From Solirubrobacter taibaiensis (GTDB lineage: Bacteria; Actinomycetota; Thermoleophilia; Solirubrobacterales; Solirubrobacteraceae), in assembly GCA_027587225.1 (NCBI GenBank), contig JAPDDQ010000050.1, forward strand, positions 1-54,766: a stretch of 54,766 nucleotides of DNA. Direction: 5' to 3'. Below, in pieces: positions 7,979 to 16,065 of this stretch (its first letter is position 1; each line of letters begins with the position of its first letter). Both the position numbers and the translations under genes were made by a program. The notes under the pieces are model-generated. The model ran no database searches. It was not told the DNA's origin and saw only the letters and a list, made by a program, of their open reading frames with translations.

Positions 7979-8866
7979 ATGGCGACGACAGAACACGTCG
8001 AGGCCGTGCGCGCGTTCAACCGCTTCTACACGGCGAAGATCGGGCTCACCCGCGGGACGTACGCCCGCCCGCTGCCCGAGGTCCGGGTCATGTACGAGCT
8101 GGCGCACGGCACCGAAGAGGTGGCGGAGCTGCGGACCGCGCTGGACATCGACCCCGGGCAACTGAGCCGCGTGCTCGCGAAGCTCGAGGAGCAGGGCCTC
8201 ATCACGAAGGCCCCCTCCCCTCTCGATGCCCGCCGGCACCTCGTGCGGCTCACCGAGGCGGGCGAGGCGCGGTTCGCGGAGATGGACCAAGACTCGGCCG
8301 ACGCGATCGGCACCGTGCTGGACGACCTCGGCGACGCCGCCGCGGTCGTTGCCGCGATGCAACGCCTCCAGCACACGATCGAGCCGCAGGGCACGCTCAC
8401 ACTGCGCGAGTTCGGGCCCGGCGACTTCGGCTGGCTCGTGCACCGCCACGGCGTGCTCTACGCCCGCGAGTTCGGCTGGGACCAGAGCTTCGAGCGCCTC
8501 GTGGCGAAGATCGCCGCGGAGTTCGACCCGGACACGGACCGCGCGTGGCTCGCCACCATCGACGGCGACCCGATGGGCGCGATCATGTGCGTCCGCCTGG
8601 ACGCGACCACGGCGAAGCTCCGCACCCTGCTCGTGGAGCCCAAGGCCCGCGGCAAGGGCGTCGGCAAGGCCCTGGTGGACCAGGTGATCCGCCACGCCAC
8701 CGACAGCGGCTACACCACGCTCACCCTGTGGACGCAGAGCCACCTCCACGCGGCCATCCGCATCTACGAGAGCCGCGGCTTCACCCTCGACAAAGCGTGG
8801 CCGGACCCCGCCTTCGGCAAAGACGACCTCGTCTCGCAGACCTGGTCACTTACCCTCAAGCCATGA
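7979..8866 (+). CDS. MarR-family regulator fused to GNAT acetyltransferase
   Basis: This 295-aa two-domain protein has a MarR winged helix in residues 1-140 (recognition region LDIDPGQLSRVLAKLEEQGLI, wing PSPLDARRHLVRLT). Residues 145-295 form a GNAT domain with the acetyl-CoA loop VEPKARGKGVGKALV and the IYESRGF segment near the end. Such fusions are common in actinobacteria; the acetyl-acceptor is unknown. ATG 7979 is chosen over TTG 7964, which lies inside the operator pair. The stop overlaps the osmC start (ATGA), so regulator and OsmC protein form one unit, probably an oxidant- or electrophile-responsive one. Confidence 0.88.
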   Translation: MATTEHVEAVRAFNRFYTAKIGLTRGTYARPLPEVRVMYELAHGTEEVAELRTALDIDPGQLSRVLAKLEEQGLITKAPSPLDARRHLVRLTEAGEARFAEMDQDSADAIGTVLDDLGDAAAVVAAMQRLQHTIEPQGTLTLREFGPGDFGWLVHRHGVLYAREFGWDQSFERLVAKIAAEFDPDTDRAWLATIDGDPMGAIMCVRLDATTAKLRTLLVEPKARGKGVGKALVDQVIRHATDSGYTTLTLWTQSHLHAAIRIYESRGFTLDKAWPDPAFGKDDLVSQTWSLTLKP

Positions 8867-9399
8867 ACCGCGACGAGCTGCGCGCGCTCCAGGCACCGCT
8901 GAAGAGCCGCTACAAGGAAGACCCGACCGAGGCCACCATCACGCTGAAGGCCAAGGGCACCGTCGGCGACGGCGTCTCTTGCAACGTGGAGACCGGCCGC
9001 GCCATCGCCCAGGCGGGCCTGCACCCGCTCACCGGCGGCGACGGCAGCCTCCTGTGCAGCGGCGACATGCTGCTCGAGGCACTCGTGGCCTGCGCCGGCG
9101 TCACGCTCCAGGCGGTGGCCCTGGCGATCGAGGTCCCGATCACCGAAGGCCACGTCTACGCCGAGGGCGACCTTGACTTCCGCGGCACGCTCGGTGTCGA
9201 CAAGGAAGCGGCCGTCGGGTTCTCGGACATCCGGCTCCGGTTCGAGGTCGACACGCCGGCCGACGACGAGCAGCTCGCCACGCTGCTCAAGCTCACCGAG
9301 CGCTATTGCGTGGTGTTCCAGACGCTCAATCGCGCGCCGCAACTGCAGGCGGAAATGACGAGGGCCCGCACGGAGCGGGCCCTCGAAAGCACGACTTAG
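8863..9399 (+). CDS. OsmC-family (peroxide reductase-like) protein
   Basis: This 178-aa protein has the OsmC/Ohr fold pattern: a lysine/arginine-rich N-terminal part, G-rich strands (HPLTGGDGSLLCSGDMLLEALVACAGVTLQ) with the first reactive Cys, and a C-terminal LTERYCVVFQTL segment with the second Cys. These two cysteines are the catalytic pair that reduces organic hydroperoxides in this family. It is translationally coupled to the MarR-GNAT gene. Its last codons carry a strong terminator hairpin, and its stop overlaps the stop of the convergent secreted-protein gene by four bases. Confidence 0.85.
   Translation: MNRDELRALQAPLKSRYKEDPTEATITLKAKGTVGDGVSCNVETGRAIAQAGLHPLTGGDGSLLCSGDMLLEALVACAGVTLQAVALAIEVPITEGHVYAEGDLDFRGTLGVDKEAAVGFSDIRLRFEVDTPADDEQLATLLKLTERYCVVFQTLNRAPQLQAEMTRARTERALESTT
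9360..9384. terminator. Bidirectional terminator hairpin inside the osmC 3' end
   Basis: A perfect 10-bp stem, GAGGGCCCGC/GCGGGCCCTC with loop ACGGA, lies wholly within the last coding triplets of osmC. It sits just beyond the stop of the convergent gene. There is no long T tract. The position between overlapping convergent stops suggests service in both directions. Confidence 0.7.
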
Positions 9400-10982
9400 T
9401 TCAGCACGTACGGCTGCCACTGGGGATCGAACGGCGGGTACTTGTCGCCGATCGTCGGGTGGCGCGGGCAGGTCCGCGAGTTGCGGTCCGGCAGGCACGG
9501 GTTGAACGGGTTCACCAGCGTCTGCGAATGCGCCCAGATCGCCGGGTTGAAGACCGCCGCGCTGCTGTTGCAGAGGTTGTTGGCGGAGACCGAGAACGGG
9601 AAGTCGGTCATGTTGCGGCTGAGCTCCATGATGTTCGGCACGCCGTCGAAGTCCTGGTCGTCGGCGCCGTCGAGCACACCGTCGCCGTCGCTGTCGGCGT
9701 CGAACGGCTGGGTGCCCGCGTACGCGATCGGGTACGGCCCCTCGTCGCTGTAGCACGCGTTCCACCAGCCGGCGGTGAGCGGGCCGATCGCCTCGTCGTA
9801 GTTCGTGAGGCCGTCGGCGTCCTCGTCGCGCTCGTCGTCGGAGACCCAACCGTTGGCGTCGAGATCCCAGTAGGTCTGCTCGGCGCGCGCCTGATCGTTG
9901 GTGTTGCCGTTCTTCGCCGTGGTGGAGACGACGTTGTTGCGGTCCATGTCGTACAAGTTGAAGGGGTCGCTGGCGCGCGTCCCGTCCGGGTTGAACGAAC
10001 CGTCGAGGCGAAGCAGGCGGACGGTGCCGAAGCCGGTCGCGTCGGCCCAGGTGCGGAACGTCTGCGGCGGGGTGTAGGCAGCCACGGTCATCGTCGGTGT
10101 GCGGACGCCGTTGCCGCCGGCGAGCACCGACAGCGAGTACTGCGCGCCGGCCGAGTAGGACAACGGGGACAGCGTGCGAGTCGCCGTGCGGTTGACCTCG
10201 TACGTGTACTTCCAGAGCCGGTACTCGACGGCGCTCGTGAGGCCGTCACCGTCGTAGTCGACGTCCGCATCCTTGAACAGCGGGTTCGGGTACGGCCGCT
10301 TGGTCGGGAACGGGATGGCGACGTTCGGCGACTGGTAATCGTCGTTGTTGAGATCGATCGCGGACTGGTACTCGAAGCCGTCCTCGACACCGTCGCCGTC
10401 GGTGTCACCGACGCACGGGTCGAGCTTGAGCGAGACCTCCAGCGTGTCGGCGAGCAGGTCGTTGTCGTCGTCGAGGTCGACGCGGTTGAGGATGCCGTCG
10501 GAGTCGCAGTCGCCGTCGGGCGCGCTCGGCACGCCGGCGCCGTCGGAGGCGTCGCCGCCGATGCGCTCGGGCGCGATGACCGGGGAAGCCTTGGCCGCGG
10601 TGAAGGCCTTGGTGAGCTTCGCGGCGAGCACGCGCACGCGGAAACGCGTTGCGACGGGCGCCCCGCCCTTGCTCACCATGTACTTCTCGAGCGTCTTGGG
10701 GATGACGACCGTGAGCTTCTTTGTCGTGCTCACGTCGGCTTTGACGAACAGGGCCTTGCCCCCGTCACGGCGGAACAGCACGCTGTTCTTGGCCTTTCCG
10801 CGCTTGAAGTTCTTGCCCGTGATCGTCAGCTTGGTGCCGACGTAGGCGGTCTTCGGCGTCACCTTCGTGATCGCCGGCGTCTTTTTCGTCGCCGCGCCCG
10901 CAGTGGCGGGCACGACAAGCGCGCCGAGGGCGGCCACGACGATGACGCGGCGCAGCTGGCGGGTGCGGGGTCGAAGTACCAT
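9396..10982 (-). CDS. Secreted calcium-repeat (thrombospondin type 3) protein with IPT/TIG domain
   Basis: This 528-aa exported protein has a signal peptide in residues 1-31 (LRRVIVVAALGALVVPATAGA). Residues 35-120 resemble an IPT/TIG domain (ITKVTPKTAYVGTKLTITGKNF). Several calcium-binding repeats of DxDxDGxxD type follow (DCDSDGILNRVD, DTDGDGVEDGFE, DVDYDGDGLTSAVE, DADGLTNYDE, DSDGDGVLDGADDQD). Such repeats bind many Ca2+ ions and stiffen cell-surface adhesins. The start ATG lies only 8 bases past a sigma-28-like -10 element shared with the pilus genes, so a pilus-associated adhesin role is plausible; this is inference. The C-terminus ends without an anchor. Confidence 0.85.
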   Translation of the reverse strand: MVLRPRTRQLRRVIVVAALGALVVPATAGAATKKTPAITKVTPKTAYVGTKLTITGKNFKRGKAKNSVLFRRDGGKALFVKADVSTTKKLTVVIPKTLEKYMVSKGGAPVATRFRVRVLAAKLTKAFTAAKASPVIAPERIGGDASDGAGVPSAPDGDCDSDGILNRVDLDDDNDLLADTLEVSLKLDPCVGDTDGDGVEDGFEYQSAIDLNNDDYQSPNVAIPFPTKRPYPNPLFKDADVDYDGDGLTSAVEYRLWKYTYEVNRTATRTLSPLSYSAGAQYSLSVLAGGNGVRTPTMTVAAYTPPQTFRTWADATGFGTVRLLRLDGSFNPDGTRASDPFNLYDMDRNNVVSTTAKNGNTNDQARAEQTYWDLDANGWVSDDERDEDADGLTNYDEAIGPLTAGWWNACYSDEGPYPIAYAGTQPFDADSDGDGVLDGADDQDFDGVPNIMELSRNMTDFPFSVSANNLCNSSAAVFNPAIWAHSQTLVNPFNPCLPDRNSRTCPRHPTIGDKYPPFDPQWQPYVLN

Positions 10983-10990
10983 CGCTCCCG

Positions 10991-11018
10991 GTATCGGCCA
11001 CCTGACCCGTCGTCTTGA
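10991..11018 (-). promoter_or_regulatory. Sigma-28/WhiG-type promoter for the calcium-repeat protein
   Basis: The minus strand reads TCAAG (11014-11018), 15 bases, then GCCGATAC (10991-10998). The ATG at 10982 begins 8 bases after the -10 element, so the transcript should be leaderless or nearly so. The same arrangement precedes pilN and pilM. Confidence 0.75.
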
Positions 11019-11042
11019 GCGCCGGTCGGTGGGGTGATGGCC

Positions 11043-12089
11043 CTAATCGACGGTCAAAAGCTCTTTAGAAGTGCTCGAAAGCACGTCGCGACCGTTCTCC
11101 GTGACCACCACGAGATCCTCGATCCGCACGCCGCCGACACCGGGCAGATACACGCCCGGCTCGACCGTGACGACGTTGCCGGCCACCAATGCGGTGTCGC
11201 CGGAGCGCGCGAGCCGCGGCGCCTCGTGCGTGACCAGGCCGACCCCGTGCCCGAGGCCGTGGCCGAAGTGGTCACCGTGGCCCGCGGCGGTGATGATGTC
11301 GCGCGCGATCGCGTCGATCTCGCGGCCCAGCGGGCCGGCCTTCACGGCATCGAGCGCCGTCACCTGCGCGCGCAGCACCAGCGCGTAGGCCTCGGCGAGC
11401 TCATCCGAGAGGTCACCCGTCGCCCACGTCCGCGTGCAGTCCGAGCAGTAGCCGTCGAGCACCGCGCCGATGTCGATCGTGACCAACGTGTCCCGCGGGA
11501 TCGCCACCTCGCGCGGCTGCGCGTGCGGGAGGGCGCCGTGCTCGGCGGCCGCGACGATCGACGGGAACGACGGCCCGGACGCGCCGCGCACGCGCATCTC
11601 GTGCTCCAGGGCGACCGCGACGTCACGCTCGGTGCGGCCCACGATCCCGACCTCGAGCAGCCACCCGTAGATCTCGTCGACTAGCGCCGCGGCGGCGGCG
11701 ATCCGGAGGATCTCCCCCGGCTCCTTCACCGCGCGCACGTGCTCCACCACGCCGGCCAAAGGCACCAGCTCCACGTTCGGGAGCAGCTCCCCCAGCCGCC
11801 GGTGCGTCTTCACCGACAGGTCGGCGTCGTCGAACCCGAGCCGCCCGGAGAAGCCCTTCAGCGCGGCCAGCAGCTCCTGCGGCCCTTGCTCGCGTTCGAA
11901 GTCCGGCACCTCGACCTTGGCCTGCTCGACGTACCGGAAGTCGGTCACGAACCGGCGCACGTCGGGCCCCACGAGCGCGAAGCCGTTCGAGCCCGTGAAG
12001 CCGGTGACGTACCGGAGGTTGGCCGGCTCGGTGACGAGCAGCGCGTCAACGTCCTCCAGACGTCCCGCGACCCGGTCCGCGCGACTCAC
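11043..12089 (-). CDS. M24-family Xaa-Pro aminopeptidase/dipeptidase
   Basis: This 348-aa metallopeptidase cleaves X-Pro bonds. The creatinase-like N-terminal domain (VTEPANLRYVTGFTGSNGF) is followed by the pita-bread domain with the five metal ligands: Asp in TIDIGAVLDGY, Asp in CSDCTRTW, His in GHGLGHGVGL, Glu in TVEPGVYLP and Glu in GGVRIEDLV. GTG 12089 overlaps the aroQ stop (GTGA). In many bacteria this gene directly precedes efp; here 6.7 kb of other genes separates them. PepP versus PepQ specificity cannot be told from sequence alone. Confidence 0.93.
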   Translation of the reverse strand: MSRADRVAGRLEDVDALLVTEPANLRYVTGFTGSNGFALVGPDVRRFVTDFRYVEQAKVEVPDFEREQGPQELLAALKGFSGRLGFDDADLSVKTHRRLGELLPNVELVPLAGVVEHVRAVKEPGEILRIAAAAALVDEIYGWLLEVGIVGRTERDVAVALEHEMRVRGASGPSFPSIVAAAEHGALPHAQPREVAIPRDTLVTIDIGAVLDGYCSDCTRTWATGDLSDELAEAYALVLRAQVTALDAVKAGPLGREIDAIARDIITAAGHGDHFGHGLGHGVGLVTHEAPRLARSGDTALVAGNVVTVEPGVYLPGVGGVRIEDLVVVTENGRDVLSSTSKELLTVD

Positions 12090-12523
12090 GCCCACGCCTT
12101 CATCAGCAGCTCCAGCCCTTCGCGATAGCCGTCCACGCCCTTGCCGGCGACCTTCCCGTAGCGCACCGACTCCAGCACCGACACGTGCCGGAACGCCTCG
12201 CGGGAATCCACGTCCGACAGGTGCACCTCGACCATGGGCAGCCCGGCGATCTCCACCGCGTCGCGTAGCGACCACGCGTAGTGCGTCCACGCGCCCGGGT
12301 TGAGGATCAGCCCGTCCGCGTAGTCGGAAGCCTTGTGCAGCTCCTCGACGAACGCGCCCTCGTAGTTGCTCTGAAAGCAGTTGATGGACAGCCCGAGCTC
12401 GCGCCCGAAGCGGGTGATCTGCTGCTCGAGCTTCGCGTAGGTCAGCCCGCCGTAGTGCTCCGCCGGGCGCCGGTCCAGCGCGCCGAGGTTGATGCCGTGC
12501 AGGACGGCCACCCGGTTCCTCAT
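12086..12523 (-). CDS. aroQ: Type II 3-dehydroquinate dehydratase
   Basis: This enzyme dehydrates 3-dehydroquinate to 3-dehydroshikimate. The 145-aa length is typical of the type II dodecameric enzyme. The active-site lid RRPAEHYGG (Arg, Tyr), the FQSNYEGAFVEELH block, NPGAWTHYAWSLRDA and VEVHLSDVDSREAFRHVSV are all recognisable. The N-terminal HGINLGALDRR departs from the common GPNLNLLG, with fewer Asn. It overlaps aroKB by ATGA upstream and the peptidase gene downstream. Identification is secure. Confidence 0.95.
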   Translation of the reverse strand: MRNRVAVLHGINLGALDRRPAEHYGGLTYAKLEQQITRFGRELGLSINCFQSNYEGAFVEELHKASDYADGLILNPGAWTHYAWSLRDAVEIAGLPMVEVHLSDVDSREAFRHVSVLESVRYGKVAGKGVDGYREGLELLMKAWA

Positions 12524-14031
12524 CGCAGCTCTCCGATCGCGGCGCGGACATCATTCTCAGCCATCGGCACCCCCGTGCGGACGTCGCCGGGCGCGTCGAC
12601 GACGACGAAGCCCACCCGTCCGCCGCGCCGCTTCTTGTCGCGCTGGACGGCGGTGAGGATCGTGGCCTCGTCGATGTCCGCGTCGAGCTTCGTGGGCAGC
12701 CGGTGCTCCTCGAGCAGCTCCGCCACCTCGCTCCGCAGTTCAACCTGCCCGGACAGCGTGAGCGCCGCGAGCAGGCCGAGCCCGACCGCCTCGCCGTGGC
12801 GGAAGCGCGCGTAGCCGGTCGCGGTCTCGATCGCGTGCCCGACGGTGTGGCCGAGGTTGAGCACCTGGCGCCGGCCGGCGTCCCGCTCGTCACGGGCGAC
12901 CACGCCGAGCTTGGTCCGCGCACAGGCGAGCACCAGGTCGCGATCCACTTCCTGTGCGCCGCGTCGCACGCGCGCCCACAGCGGACCGCCGGCGATCAGC
13001 GCCGTCTTGATGACCTCGGCCCAGCCCGCCGCGAGCTCCTCGGGCGGCAAGGTCGCGAGCACGCGCGGATCGGAGAGCACCGCGCGCGGCTGGTGATAGA
13101 CGCCGACGTAGTTCTTGCCCTCCGGCAGGTCCACCCCGGTCTTCCCGCCGTACGCCGAGTCCACCTGGGCCACGAGCGTCGTCGGCACCTGCACCACGCC
13201 GACCCCGCGCTGGTAGACGCCGGCGCAGAAGCCGGCCACGTCCCCCACCACGCCGCCGCCCAGCGCCGCCACGTGATCGTCGTGGTCCATCCCGGCCTCG
13301 GCGAGCCCGCGCAGCAGCACCTCGGCGTTCGCGAGCGTCTTGGCCTCCTCGCCCGCGGGCATGACGAACGGCCCGAGCGCGTCCGGCACACGGTCGGCGT
13401 ACAGCGGCGCGACCGACTCGTCCGACAGCAGGAAGCGGCGGCCGCGCAGCGGCCAGAACGTGCCGTCGAGCACGTCACCGACGTAGACCGGGTAGTTGTG
13501 CTCGCCCGCGACGGCCCACAGCGCCTTCACGCCGGTGGGAATCCGCCGCAGCGCGCCCGCCGCGCGCCGGATCGTCTCCGCGCCGCCGTCGAGCAACACC
13601 GCGTCGGCGAGCGCCTCGTACTGGGGCGCGCGCTCGGCGTGCAAGGCCGCGAAGCGCTCACGGTCGCGGGCCAGCGGCCGCCGCTTGCCGCCCGCCCGGC
13701 GCCAGGCCGTGGCCTCGTCGACGTCCAGCATCACGACCGTGTGGCGCGCGAGCAACTCGCGCACCCGCGCCGACCCGATCGACCCGCCGCCCAGCGAGAT
13801 CACGGGCGCCGGAACCGTCTCCAGCACCTCGGCGACGACGTCCTCCTCGGCCTCGCGGAACGCCCGCTCGCCGTGGGAGGCGAAGTAGTCCTCGATCGAC
13901 GTGCCGAGCCGCTGCTCGAGCTCACGGTCGGTGTCCACAGCGCGCACACCCAGCGCCGCGGCTGCGGCCCGGGCGCCGGTCGTCTTCCCGGCGCCCATGA
14001 ACCCGATGAAGACTAGTGCCGGGGTTTCCAT
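12520..14031 (-). CDS. aroKB: Bifunctional shikimate kinase / 3-dehydroquinate synthase
   Basis: Two shikimate-pathway enzymes are joined in one 503-aa chain. Residues 1-165 are shikimate kinase, with P-loop GFMGAGKTTG, substrate Asp in DTDRELE, the GGGS motif and lid KRRPLARDR. Residues 175-503 are 3-dehydroquinate synthase, with NAD-binding GGGVVGDVAGF, substrate segment PTTLVAQVDSAYGGKTGVD and zinc ligands Glu in GWAEVIK and His in NLGHTVGHA and RHGEAV. The order in the chain differs from the order of the two reactions. The start overlaps the end of aroC by 19 bases. Both halves keep all the motifs I can check, so both activities are expected. Confidence 0.96.
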   Translation of the reverse strand: METPALVFIGFMGAGKTTGARAAAAALGVRAVDTDRELEQRLGTSIEDYFASHGERAFREAEEDVVAEVLETVPAPVISLGGGSIGSARVRELLARHTVVMLDVDEATAWRRAGGKRRPLARDRERFAALHAERAPQYEALADAVLLDGGAETIRRAAGALRRIPTGVKALWAVAGEHNYPVYVGDVLDGTFWPLRGRRFLLSDESVAPLYADRVPDALGPFVMPAGEEAKTLANAEVLLRGLAEAGMDHDDHVAALGGGVVGDVAGFCAGVYQRGVGVVQVPTTLVAQVDSAYGGKTGVDLPEGKNYVGVYHQPRAVLSDPRVLATLPPEELAAGWAEVIKTALIAGGPLWARVRRGAQEVDRDLVLACARTKLGVVARDERDAGRRQVLNLGHTVGHAIETATGYARFRHGEAVGLGLLAALTLSGQVELRSEVAELLEEHRLPTKLDADIDEATILTAVQRDKKRRGGRVGFVVVDAPGDVRTGVPMAENDVRAAIGELR

Positions 14032-15185
14032 CCGATGCGTGAGCAGTATGCGCTCACGGCGGCCTTCACGTCATCGATGTGGTCGCCGCCGAACTTGTCC
14101 CGGTACGCGCCCGCGAGCACGATCGCGAGCATCGCCTCCCCCACGACGCCCGCGGCGGGCACGACGCAGGAGTCGGTCCGCTCGCGCAACGCCTGCGCAG
14201 GCTCCTTGGTGGCGATGTTCACCGAGCGCAGCGGCTTGGTCAGCGTGGGAATCGGCTTCATGGCCACGCGCGCCACCAACGGCTCGCCCGTCGTCATGCC
14301 GCCCTCGATGCCACCGCTGCGGTTCGTCTCGCGGTAGTAGCCGCGCTCCTCGGAGTAGAAGATCTCGTCGTGCGCTTCCGAGCCAGGGCGGCCCGCGAGG
14401 TCGAACCCGTCGCCGAGCCCCACACCCTTCGCCGCCTGGATCGAAAGCAGCGCGCCCGCGATCAGCCCGTCCATCCGCTGCGTCCAGGAGACGTGCGAGC
14501 CGAGGCCCGGCACGAGCCCGTACGCGCGCAGCTCGAAGATCCCGCCGATCGACTCGTTCTTCTTGCGCAGGACGTTGATCTCGTTGACCATCGCCTTCGT
14601 CGCTTCGGCGTCGAGGCAGCGCACGGGCGAGTCGTCGACGGCGTCGAAGTCGGCCAGTGCGGGCTCCCCTGACGGCACGGGCGCCTTCTCGGACCCGATC
14701 TGGGTCACGTGCGAGACGATCTCGACGCCCAGCGCGCGCAGGAACTCCTTGGCGAGCGCTCCGCCGGCGACGCGCGCGGCGGTCTCACGGGCCGAAGCGC
14801 GCTCCAGGACGTTGCGCACGTCCGTGAAGCCGAACTTCTGCACGCCCGCGAGGTCGGCATGGCCGGGGCGCGGCAGATGGACCTCGGGCACGTCCGCCTC
14901 GACGGGCCACGGGTTCATCCGCTCTTCCCAGTTCTTGTAGTCGCGATTGGCGACCTGGAGCGCGATCGGGCCGCCCATGGTGCGCCCGTGGCGTACCCCG
15001 GAGGTGACCGACGCGGCGTCCTTCTCGATCTTCATCCGCCCACCCCGGCCGTGGCCGAGCTGGCGGCGGGCGAGGTCGCGATCGATCGCGGCTTGCGAGA
15101 GCTCCAAGCCCGCGGGCAGGCCCTCCACGATCGTGGTGAGGCCCGGCCCATGTGACTCGCCGGCGGTGACGACGTGCAGTGGCAC
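14013..15185 (-). CDS. aroC: Chorismate synthase
   Basis: This enzyme converts EPSP to chorismate using reduced FMN. The 390-aa protein starts VPLHVVTAGESHGPG, the family's first signature. It also shows GHGRGGRMKIEKD, RPGHADLAGVQKFGF, RASARETAARVAGGA, the EEFY-like EIFYSEERGYYRETNRSGGIEGGMTTGEP block and the C-terminal RTDSCVVPAAGVVGEAM. GTG 15185 fits the known N-terminus; a start 33 bases further upstream is possible but adds unrelated residues. The gene heads aroC-aroKB-aroQ-peptidase, just below the pilus genes. Confidence 0.96.
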   Translation of the reverse strand: MPLHVVTAGESHGPGLTTIVEGLPAGLELSQAAIDRDLARRQLGHGRGGRMKIEKDAASVTSGVRHGRTMGGPIALQVANRDYKNWEERMNPWPVEADVPEVHLPRPGHADLAGVQKFGFTDVRNVLERASARETAARVAGGALAKEFLRALGVEIVSHVTQIGSEKAPVPSGEPALADFDAVDDSPVRCLDAEATKAMVNEINVLRKKNESIGGIFELRAYGLVPGLGSHVSWTQRMDGLIAGALLSIQAAKGVGLGDGFDLAGRPGSEAHDEIFYSEERGYYRETNRSGGIEGGMTTGEPLVARVAMKPIPTLTKPLRSVNIATKEPAQALRERTDSCVVPAAGVVGEAMLAIVLAGAYRDKFGGDHIDDVKAAVSAYCSRIGWKPRH

Positions 15186-15207
15186 GCCGATGATCCTACG
15201 AAGAGCG

Positions 15208-15231
15208 AAGGCGGGCACGTTGGCCCGCCTT
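15208..15231 (-). terminator. Terminator after the pilN-pilO-pilP operon
   Basis: The stem AAGGCGGGC/GCCCGCCTT (9 bp) has loop ACGTTG on the plus strand. It lies between the pilP-like stop and the aroC start and could separate pilus from aro transcription, though only a short T-rich tail follows. Confidence 0.6.
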
Positions 15232-15258
15232 CCGCATCGTCGGCTCCCGCCGAGGCTT

Positions 15259-16065
15259 TTACTTCCGGGAGTTGATCTTGATCAGGTCGATCTGGTACTG
15301 CGCGTCGGTCGTTTCGCTGCCCGTGTCCGTGACCGTGACGAACTCGGTCTCGCCGGCCCGCAGCTTGAGGATCTGGCAGTCCTCCGGCGTGGGGTGGCAT
15401 TCACCGTCGCCCTCGACGGTGACGCTGCCGGTGAGTTCGAAGACCGCGACCTTGCCGCCGTCCTCGACACCGCGGTACACGAGCACCGGGTTCTCGTCGT
15501 CCGGGAGCACCTCGAGCCGGGTGACGGTCGCCGCCTTGGGCTCCTCGGCGGTCGCCCCGTCCGCTTCGACCTTGCTGAAGCGCACGCGGATCGAGTTCAG
15601 CGGAGCCGGCTTCGGGGTCGCCGTCGGCGTGGCGGTCGCGACCGGGGCAGTGGTCGGCGCAGTCGTGCCGCCGCCCGCGGAGGTCTCCTTCGACGACGAG
15701 TCCGACGACGAGCTGTCCTCGTCCTTGGTGGACGTCGTCGAGGCGTCCGTGGCCTTCTTCTTCTTCTTTTTGGCCTTGGGCAGCGGGGCCGGCTCGAACG
15801 GGTCCTTGGTCGCGCCGAGCGTACGGCGACGCTTGGTGGTCGTCTCCTCCGCGCCCTCGAGCTCGGCGTCGCCGGCAGAGGTCACGTAGGACGTCGAGAT
15901 GTCCTCGTCAGCCGCAACGGCGGCGATGTTCGCCGGGGCCGGCTCGACCACCGGCTCCTTCGCCAGCAGCAGCGGGACGGCGGCCAGCGCGCCCACGAGC
16001 AGCAGCGCGACGGGCCAGAGCTTGCGCCGGACGAGCCCGCGCCAGGTTTCGGTGATCAGGTTCAT
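15259..16065 (-). CDS. PilP-like pilus assembly protein
   Basis: This 268-aa protein has a short cytoplasmic start, one membrane helix (LWPVALLLVGALAAVPLLLA, about residues 16-35) and a low-complexity linker rich in Lys, Ser, Thr and Pro. A small C-terminal beta domain (VRFSKVEADGA...LKLRAGETEFVTVTDT) follows. Position and layout match the PilP/GspC-type member of the alignment complex, although sequence similarity to PilP is not evident to me. The start overlaps pilO (ATGA). The run KAKKKKKK followed by a Ser/Asp-rich patch is unusual. Confidence 0.65.
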   Translation of the reverse strand: MNLITETWRGLVRRKLWPVALLLVGALAAVPLLLAKEPVVEPAPANIAAVAADEDISTSYVTSAGDAELEGAEETTTKRRRTLGATKDPFEPAPLPKAKKKKKKATDASTTSTKDEDSSSSDSSSKETSAGGGTTAPTTAPVATATPTATPKPAPLNSIRVRFSKVEADGATAEEPKAATVTRLEVLPDDENPVLVYRGVEDGGKVAVFELTGSVTVEGDGECHPTPEDCQILKLRAGETEFVTVTDTGSETTDAQYQIDLIKINSRK

